In this document: one piece after another, positions 57,493 through 64,000 of the stretch
Layout of the letters: the number at the start of each line of letters is the position of its first letter
How positions within the stretch are numbered: the stretch's first letter is position 1
Assembly: GCA_036322875.1 (NCBI GenBank)
Contig: AP027925.1
Location: 372,001 to 436,000, forward strand
Reading direction: 5' to 3'
Length of the DNA: 64,000 nt
Origin: Paraimprobicoccus trichonymphae
GTDB taxonomy: Bacteria; Bacillota; Clostridia; Oscillospirales; Acutalibacteraceae
Notes under the pieces: generated by a model
What the model saw: the letters and a program-made list of their open reading frames with translations, nothing else
Databases searched by the model: none
Told to the model about the DNA's origin: nothing
Position numbers and translations under genes: made by a program

Positions 57493-59323
57493 GTCGAGTA
57501 GACATGTTATCCAAATCCCTTTTCAAATAAAAATTTGTTTGTGAGTGGATTATGTCCCTCACGGAACCGTACGTACCCTATTAAGGCATACGGCTCTTCA
57601 CAACAATCAGTTAAACTTCTATTCCCACAGTTTTACCGTTATCATTGGTCGTAGTAATGGGTTATAATACATGATTTTCCCAAAATTTTCCCAATTTAAT
57701 TTGTGCCGTTGACCACGTCTTTTTAGTGTTTTGTATAACGTATTTCCTACGTATCTAAAAAAACTCCGCATTTTATACATATTGTGGGACAGCCCGTAGT
57801 AGTTATAATGTCCTCTTAGCTTGATGTTAAGCCGTTTAATAAGTTCACTTACCGGAGTGTGCACATTTTCTTTTATCCACTCTTTTGCAGCGTTCATCTT
57901 AGACTTTAACTTGCTCTGGCTTGTAATACATTTTACTAAGTATTTTCCGTTTCGACCTTTTCCTGTAACACCATTGTGAATCCTAGAAAATCAAACGTTT
58001 CTGCCTCTTTCCCGGCGTATCGTCCAAATTTAATTACTTTGCTTTTACTTTCAGATAGTTCTAATCCAAACTTTGCTAATCTCACTTTCAAATCGTTATA
58101 GAACCTCCTTGCATCATTTTCAAATTGGAAACAAAATACGGTATCATCAGCATATCTTACCATCGATGCCACACCACGACTCGTACGTGTAACTACTTTG
58201 TCGAACCATATGTCTATCACATAGTGAAGATATATATTCGCAAATATCGGTGATCAAAATTCTCCTTGAGGAGTACCTTTGTCTGTCTCGTAAAATTTGC
58301 TTTCTTCCATTATCCCGGCATTTAAAAATCTTTTTATATATCGCAGAAAATTTTTGTCTTCTATTTCATGTTTCAGAAATTTCATCATCCAGTCATGATT
58401 CACATTGTCAAAGAGCCCTTTTATATCAGCATCTACGACCCATTTAGTTTTTCCCATCAGCTTGTCATCCAAATATTTTACCGCTTGATGACAGTTCCGA
58501 CCCTTTCTAAATTCATATGAATAATCATAAAATTTTGGCTCGTATATTGCGTTTAATATTTCAGCAAATACTCCCTGAACCTGTCTTCATACGCTGGTAT
58601 TCCGAGCGGTCTCAACCCGCTACTGCCCACTTTTTCAATGTAGACTCTTCTTACCGGTTTTGGTCTATAGCTGAATTTTCTCATCTGCATAATAAGTTTC
58701 TCGGCGTTGGCTTGTAGATCCGTTTCATATTTATCCTTTGAAACTTTATCTATTCCGACCGCTTTGTCTCTCACTTGCTCCATATGAATTTCCTTGACTG
58801 TGTTCACATTAACTAGATGCATCAGTGTCTGAATTTTTCGGTTTGGATACTTTCCTACGAGTTGCTCTATTCTTTCCAATCCAGTTATCATTGAATTGCT
58901 TACATCCAGTGTAATTTTCATGTTTCCTTGAAAAGATTGACTATTGTGGCAATCCCTTCCCTCCACATACTTTCATATATTTCTTCGGTACTACGAATTG
59001 CTCCGACTGCCTATAAATCCTTTGACTTTTCTTGGGCTTTACCCCTTGTTCTCGCCACGCTCTTTGACCACGGTAGGTTCCCTCATTCTCGCCTTTTCGA
59101 ATGACTCTTATTGCCTGCTGCCACATGTACGGCATCGGCTCCTACTTGACAACTTTCACGAGGCTCAATCACTTCAGCTTTCGCTTGCGGCTCGCTTTCT
59201 CCCCAGTCTACGCTTAAACCTAATGTTACCATTTTGGCTCCAAGACTTACGTAATGAGTGGTTGGCTAGACCTTCTCATGTTGGATTCCCGCCAACTTTA
59301 CACTTCTCGCCGAACAGGCGCAC
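57493..59323 (-). mobile_element. ltrA: Group II intron with broken reverse transcriptase
   Basis: Full-length, 1.83 kb. On the minus strand it starts GTGCGCCTGTTCGG and ends CTACTCGAC. Domain V (57564-57596) is GAGCCGTATGCC..GGTACGTACGGTTC. The encoded reverse transcriptase/maturase has the palm motifs (DADIKGLFDNV, VRYADDTVFC) and a maturase X region (LRGHYNYYGLSHN) but is interrupted: frame loss after GIPAYEDR (about 58590), TGA after TPQGEF (58256) and frame loss near 57945. The ribozyme parts look complete, so it may still splice or move with help from an intact protein. Confidence 0.92.
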
Positions 59324-59929
59324 GCATATTAAGTTCCTCCTCATCTTTAGCATTTAAAAATCGCAGCCATAACCACTTATTTTTAGTATTTTCATCATCT
59401 AATTCACTTGGTAATTTAGCGAGTTCTAAAGTGTTTATTTCCATTATGTTACTAAACTCTGTTTTTGTTCTCTCATCATAAAATCTAAATCTGTTATAAT
59501 AAGAATCATTTTCTTCTATCAACACAAAATCCGTTATTAATATGCTTATTGCTCTTTTAATATTTTTATAAGTATCGCCGCTTTTTAATTGGTCATGTAT
59601 AATTTTTGATATACCAAACATGACTCGTTCTTTCATTTCATCTGTGTCAATGACTTGTATTTCGATTGCCAATAATTTTCCGCTTTTGGTTTTTATTTTT
59701 ACATCTAAAATTGAAAGTTTGTCCTTTTTGTGCCCTTTCTTTAAGTACGGATCTACTATTTCTATACCAGCGTATTCTTCCGGCGGTAAATCTAAAACCG
59801 ATTGTAAAAAACTTATTAAGATATTCTTATGTTTGTCGTCACCAAAGATTAATTTAAAAATATAATCCGATTTCGCAGACAGGATTTTTGGTGTTTTTGT
59901 GGATTCCGTAATTTTGTTTTTTTAGTCAT
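59324..59929 (-). pseudogene. Rpn/PD-(D/E)XK transposase-like nuclease, frameshifted and cut by intron
   Basis: From an ATG at 59929 the frame is lost at seven A (59917-59923); one added A restores SAKSDYIFKLIFGD, then SFLQSVLDLPPEEY. The nuclease core is DKLSILDVKIKTKSGKLLAI followed by EIQV (D, E and Q/K catalytic pattern), and FYDERTKTEFS is typical of the Rpn (PDDEXK_2) family. At 59323 the group II intron interrupts the gene. No matching 3' exon is visible beyond 57493. Confidence 0.75.
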
Positions 59930-60227
59930 TTTTTAATCTTTTCATTAAATCTTAATTTTTAACAACAATAATTTCTTACTTTTATATCATACCACAAACT
60001 CTCAAAAAAGTAAACTAAATTATCTGAAAAATAAAAACGACACATAAAACATCAATTAAAAGCGTTATTATCAAACTTTATCCCACACATAAGTATCAAA
60101 ATTGCAATAATTAATATCCTATTTTTATTATACGCAAAAACTAAAAAAACGCCAATAAAAATTTAAATAACGGTATTAAACTATCAGCTAACATCACAAC
60201 CATCATTGTAACCCCTCATATTTTGAT
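59930..60227. other. Non-coding spacer
   Basis: AT-rich, no feature recognised. Confidence 0.4.
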
Positions 60228-60437
60228 CTACAGGACGACCATGAAAAGCAGTAACCACTTCAGTAACTTGAATAGAAATGGAGAACCGTCTCTATCTGTT
60301 ATACCTGTTTCATGTGGCATATCCGATATAGTAGAAGTACATTTTGTGGCTAAAGTTTCAAGTTTTAAAATTTGCTGTTGATATTCTTCTATTTCTTTTT
60401 CTAAAAAATACAACTGCGATAATTCTTTTTCATTCAT
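60228..60437 (-). pseudogene. Phage-type regulator fragment
   Basis: Residues 1-48 (NEKELSQLYFLEKEIEEYQQ, then QILKLETLATKCTSTISDMP) match the coiled-coil N-terminus of small phage proteins of the RinA/DUF1492 type, which control late phage genes. After GITDR the usual sequence is lost; another frame (FSISIQVTEVVTAFHGRPV) with coding character continues to about 60190. It is truncated or fused. A sign of phage origin for this end of the window. Confidence 0.5.
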
Positions 60438-60962
60438 TAGGCATCTAATTCCTTTTTTTTATAAAAATAATAGATTGTTTTATAACTTTATTATATGCAA
60501 AAAATTATTATTTTATTCATATAAATGGCTAAAATATCAATTTTATTATATTTTTCACTATCATATTTGCTACTTATTTTTTTATTCGTTTTTTAAAATA
60601 TTTATCTAATTATTTCTTTTTTCCACACTGGACTTTATGTGTTTTTACTGAACTTTAGATTTCATCATACAAACTTCATAGACATCAACCTAGAGTGAAT
60701 TTTGTGGTCATAAATATTTTATTGATTTTGACGTTGATACGTGCCAAAAAAGCATAAACAAAATCTAACGTTAAATTAATATAAATTCATAGTTTTTTGT
60801 GCATTTTGCTAATTGAGATTTTTTGATTTTTTTAAAATCGTTTTTTTAGACTCGAGAAATTTTAAAATTCATTTTTTTGAATTTTTGATGTCGTTTTTTC
60901 AAAAATTGAAATTTTACGTAAAAACGTACGTGTTTTTTAAAATCCCATAAATATGGCAATTT
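60438..60962. other. Non-coding stretch
   Basis: AT-rich, no gene seen between the phage fragment and the repeat cluster. Confidence 0.4.
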
Positions 60963-61036
60963 TGATACACCAGATACATCCCGATACACCGCCGATACAC
61001 CGCAAAGCAAAAAGTGGTGTATCGAGGCGTATCGGA
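60963..61036. repeat. Iteron-like GATACACC repeats with inverted copies
   Basis: GATACACCA, GATACATCC, CGATACACCG and CGATACACCG follow each other, then GGTGTATCG and CGTATCGG in inverse orientation. It is a small GC-richer island just downstream of the primase/VapE genes. Such iterons are typical of replication origins. Confidence 0.5.
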
Positions 61037-61225
61037 GCAAAAAAAACACGCTACTTCTCTGTGCGTAACTTTTTGTGTATTCATAATAATTTTTTTATTC
61101 TGGGCTGTCTTTCCAGACTGGTAAATTTCTAACTTTTTTCGTGGTATCTTTGCCATTACACATCACATGAATTTTTCTTGATTCAACACCTAATCTGGTT
61201 AAAGCCTTTGAAATTTGGTCTACAC

Positions 61226-62626
61226 TTAACTTTTAAATTCACTGTGGCACTCTTTAAACTGAGATACTGTAACGTCTTTGTAAACCAAACTCGGATTAGT
61301 TTTTGATAATACGTCTTCAACTTCCGCTTGACCTCTTAACAGCTTTTCATGTTTCGAATTTCTTTGCTCAAGCAATTCTCTCTCTTGTGTGGTTAATCTA
61401 AAGCCTTGTCTATTTTTTCCAAACTCTTCTTCGATTTGTAACCACAATTGCAGACTGTTGAATTTCTCCAAGCGCTTTAAATCGATTTTCTCAATTGGCA
61501 CTGTCCAGAATCTTCGGCTACCAGTCGGGTCAATCAAAAATCTATCACTGTTGCAAGTTCCAACCATAACGCTACGGCGTGCCAAAACTTGGTCACAACG
61601 TCCATACGGCAATCTGTATTCATCAATTTCACTTGTGATAAATGATTTTAAGCGTTCTAAATCGCTTTTAAACGTTGTTTCAATTTCCCCAAGCTCTATT
61701 ATCCACGCACTGACACATCTCCTCAAGGTATCTTTGTCTCTGGGGTCAATATATTGCCCAAGTTTGCAAAACTTTGAAATTATGGCTATTTTGCGCACAA
61801 AAGTTGTTTTACCAATTCCTTGTTTGCCTTGTAAAACCAAAATACCATCTGCGCCGTATGGGTTTTTAATGTCGTTTTTCGCCATTGAAATTGCTTGGCA
61901 CAACCATTTGAAAATTAAAACTCGGCTAAGGCTATCTGTGTCAGAAATATTTAAAATCTCATACAATTCGTATATTCTGTCCCTTTTGTCCCATTTATGT
62001 TTTTTTAGCATTTCTAAAACAGGGTTATATCTATTTCTGCCAGAAATAACCGATAAAAAGTTTGTAACTCTTTCAACGTTGCAACCTGAAATTTTATCTT
62101 TCAATTCATTAAACAATATTATCGGCAAATCGTTTGTTAATGTTTCTTGGTTTTCTTTTGAATCTACGCCGTCAATTTCCACACCCCTGCTCATGATATT
62201 GTACCTGACACTTATGTGTTTGTGGATAAGATAAGCACTTAACGCTTCTATACTGAAATGCTCAAACTCTTGCTTGCCGATTTTTAACACTAATTTTTTG
62301 TTTTTCTTTTTGGAAACGTTATAGACATTAGAAGTGTCAGCGGTTTCAATAGTGCTAACGGCTGCACTATTTTTCACAGCGGTATTGGTAGTGGTGTGGT
62401 TATTAATCTTTCTCTTTGGTTCATAATAAGCCCCTCTACAACCGGTAATTGCTTTGTTAATCGTCGCTTTTGAGCGATATAGCCTCGATATACAAAATCT
62501 TTGGTCTATTTCCGTAAAATCACCCCCACAATAAAATGCTAAAAAATTACATAATGCTTGGTCAGCTTCGCTCTCGCTGTTGTATTCCGAAATATCTCCT
62601 TTGTCGAATAGATTTGAAAATTTCAT
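61226..62626 (-). CDS. VapE-type phage/plasmid helicase, C-terminus out of frame
   Basis: D5/VapE-like replication ATPase, 466 residues. Walker A is GKQGIGKTTFVRK, Walker B AWIIELGEIE, sensor VMVGTCNSDRF and Arg finger segment GSRRFWTVPI. The N-terminal part (YNSESEADQALCNFLAFYCG) is the helix cap found after prim-pol domains. Homologous sequence starts at least eight codons before the ATG (VARNASNG), so it was once joined to the prim-pol upstream. After FKS one base is missing near 61230; the true tail (LTRLGVESRKI) reads on to 61095. Confidence 0.85.
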   Translation of the reverse strand: MKFSNLFDKGDISEYNSESEADQALCNFLAFYCGGDFTEIDQRFCISRLYRSKATINKAITGCRGAYYEPKRKINNHTTTNTAVKNSAAVSTIETADTSNVYNVSKKKNKKLVLKIGKQEFEHFSIEALSAYLIHKHISVRYNIMSRGVEIDGVDSKENQETLTNDLPIILFNELKDKISGCNVERVTNFLSVISGRNRYNPVLEMLKKHKWDKRDRIYELYEILNISDTDSLSRVLIFKWLCQAISMAKNDIKNPYGADGILVLQGKQGIGKTTFVRKIAIISKFCKLGQYIDPRDKDTLRRCVSAWIIELGEIETTFKSDLERLKSFITSEIDEYRLPYGRCDQVLARRSVMVGTCNSDRFLIDPTGSRRFWTVPIEKIDLKRLEKFNSLQLWLQIEEEFGKNRQGFRLTTQERELLEQRNSKHEKLLRGQAEVEDVLSKTNPSLVYKDVTVSQFKECHSEFKS

Positions 62627-62713
62627 GCCGTTACTTGCATTTCTTGCAACTTCTTAAGATGTCAATATCCGTATAAAATTTTTATTGTTATTTTTTTGAT
62701 TATTTGATATAAT

Positions 62714-62753
62714 TAAAACATTGATGCTTTTTATGTTCGCATCAATGTTTTTC
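62714..62753. terminator. Perfect palindrome between primase halves
   Basis: AAAACATTGATGC and GCATCAATGTTTT pair over 13 bases around TTTTTATGTTC, with T runs on both sides. It resembles a bidirectional terminator or a palindromic insertion and splits the prim-pol from the helicase. Confidence 0.7.
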
Positions 62754-62754
62754 C

Positions 62755-63276
62755 TTAACATAAACCTGTCAAAAAAAATAGGATCTGTTCTGTTCTTTCG
62801 GCGATGGGTTTTTTCTTTACCACATTTTCAGTAAAAGTAAAATATCTGCTAGTTAAACCACAAAAATAACATTCGATATTGTTGTTTGGATTTTTTGAGT
62901 AGTATTTGCTTGAAAGTTTTAGCTCATTATTTATAAGTTCTTTTGGAATTTTGCGAATATCACATTTAAATAACAGATGTAATCCTTGGGCGCTTGGGCT
63001 GAGTTTCGTATAAGTATCCATTAAATGTAATATTTCTTGCACCATTGGATCATTTAAATCTTTATGATCGATGTCAATTCCACAAATTGAGTTTGTAAAA
63101 ATTAAACCAACGCCATCAAAATTACTATTTTCAAACGAATTATTTGCGGCTCCAAAATCAACCCATGTGTGTTGATATTTTGTATTTGTGCCAGTTACTC
63201 CTCCGACATAACTATAGGGAACTTTTGTTTTGTTTCCTTTTGAATTTTTTTTAAAGTGATTTTGTACACTTTGCAT
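62755..63276 (-). CDS. Prim-pol (bifunctional primase/polymerase) domain protein
   Basis: It has 173 residues. GNKTKVPYSY, TWVDFGAA, FDGVGLIF, CGIDIDHKDL (DxD metal site) and LSPSAQGLHLLFKCD followed by SRYFTFT match the archaeo-eukaryotic primase fold found at the N-terminus of phage and plasmid replication proteins. In relatives it is fused to a helicase; here it ends at a TAA just before a palindrome, and the VapE part follows separately. Whether it still works as a separate polypeptide is open. Confidence 0.8.
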   Translation of the reverse strand: MQSVQNHFKKNSKGNKTKVPYSYVGGVTGTNTKYQHTWVDFGAANNSFENSNFDGVGLIFTNSICGIDIDHKDLNDPMVQEILHLMDTYTKLSPSAQGLHLLFKCDIRKIPKELINNELKLSSKYYSKNPNNNIECYFCGLTSRYFTFTENVVKKKPIAERTEQILFFLTGLC

Positions 63277-63917
63277 ATAAATTTATTATTACTGATGTTT
63301 GTGATAAATTAACAATTATATTTATTATTTATTGTTATTTTAAGTGTAATTACAACAAAATGTTTTATACAATAAAATTTTTATTTATATTGAATTACTG
63401 TGCGATTTATGGTAATATATATATATATACCATCTGGTGAACATTAAGTTAATTAATTCGCTGGGTTGTTTTGGATTGGAAGAGTTATTCTGATTTATAA
63501 ATTATGTTTAGCTCTTTTGGTTTTAAAAAAAGTAAATCTTATAACCTATATGATTACCTGTTAAGCCGCCAAACTTAAAAGCAAGTGATTTTCTTTTTAA
63601 TATAACCTTAAAGCATTATACAATAAATTTTGTAAATGATATACACAAAAACACTTTTATTAAAAAAAGCTAGTAAAATTGTGTTATTTAATTTTATATA
63701 TATATTTTTTTTTCCTCTTGGAAAATATTTTATGTATTTTTTGTTTTAATTATTCATGCAAAAAAATATCAGCAAATTTCTGATAGAATTGGATGGAGTT
63801 TTTCATTTTTTGTTGATGCGTTAGATTTTTGAAAGCTGATATATTATAGATTTTGTGTGATGTTTTAGAAGAAAAAAAACAATAAAAATTAAATGAAATA
63901 TAAAAAATAACCGCAGA
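63277..63917. other. Non-coding stretch with (AT)n run
   Basis: Very AT-rich, with a run of alternating A and T near 63415-63430. No gene seen; the promoter of the replication genes probably lies at its left end. Confidence 0.4.
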
Positions 63918-64000
63918 TCATTTTAAAATATTGACAACAGTAGGAACATCTAAATGAGCACCTTTCAAAATTTGCTTGATTGTTACGATTTTGATTCTAT
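63918..64000 (-). CDS. 3' end of an unidentified gene (partial)
   Basis: A minus-strand frame is open from the window edge and ends at TGA (63920-63918). The tail reads VTIKQILKGAHLDVP then TVVNILK, which resembles C-termini of some DNA methylases of mobile elements, but 27 residues are too few to decide. Confidence 0.3.
   Translation of the reverse strand, partial: RIKIVTIKQILKGAHLDVPTVVNILK

Noticed and set aside
61389..62234. 281-codon plus-strand open frame
   Set aside because: It is the antisense shadow of the VapE gene, which has clear Walker motifs on the minus strand.

Overview
The window is very AT-rich and reads as a chromosome piece from a reduced-genome, host-dependent member of the Firmicutes, probably Clostridia. 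The Clostridia signal is the set of endospore-pathway genes (yabP, spoIIP, spoIIGA-sigE) together with an ECF vitamin transporter (folT-like, ecfT), a LytR-CpsA-Psr protein, a DUF2156 protein, rubrerythrin and cell-wall genes (alr, murC). The host-dependence signal is a full-length ATP/ADP (NTP/NDP) translocase of the Tlc family, known mainly from obligate intracellular bacteria. An intracellular clostridial symbiont, for example of a protist, fits both; that identification is inference.

Layout. 1-2 kb: a sensor-like membrane protein and a DUF2156 protein. 2-5 kb: tnpB and insertion-sequence wreckage and a broken DUF4153 gene. 5-11 kb: yabP, an MscS channel, a cadherin-like surface protein broken at two poly-A tracts, and polA. 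11-17.5 kb: a secreted small protein, a broken protein with a Nif11-like double-glycine leader and Ig-like modules, tnpB remnants and insertion sequences. 17.7-23 kb: folT-like, tuf, lemA, a TPM protein, a glycosyltransferase and an LCP protein. 23-25 kb: a broken CPBP protease, an IS982 remnant and two tRNA-Ser genes. 25.5-36 kb: rubrerythrin, ecfT, a LysM membrane protein, a histidine kinase, rnc and a secreted stalk-domain protein, with group II intron pieces and an alaS fragment between them. 36.5-45.2 kb: an island bounded by 1.25-kb inverted insertion-sequence arms, holding a broken ADP-ribosyltransferase-like gene and intact spoIIP. 45.5-53.5 kb: ispH, tsaD, the nucleotide translocase, alr, greA, spoIIGA and sigE. 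53.9-57.2 kb: a repeat-rich exported protein and murC. 57.5-64 kb: a group II intron inside an Rpn-like nuclease gene and a phage- or plasmid-type primase/VapE module.

How it fits together. The retained genes cover replication and translation (polA, tuf, greA, tsaD, rnc), wall and isoprenoid synthesis (alr, murC, ispH), vitamin import (ECF) and energy or nucleotide import from a host (Tlc). Against this intact core stands a decaying accessory layer: five transposon or intron types, plus several large exported or effector-like proteins (cadherin-like repeats, leader-Ig protein, ADP-ribosyltransferase, acidic repeat protein). The accessory genes are repeatedly thrown out of frame by one base, mostly inside A/T homopolymers, while equally A-rich housekeeping genes stay open.
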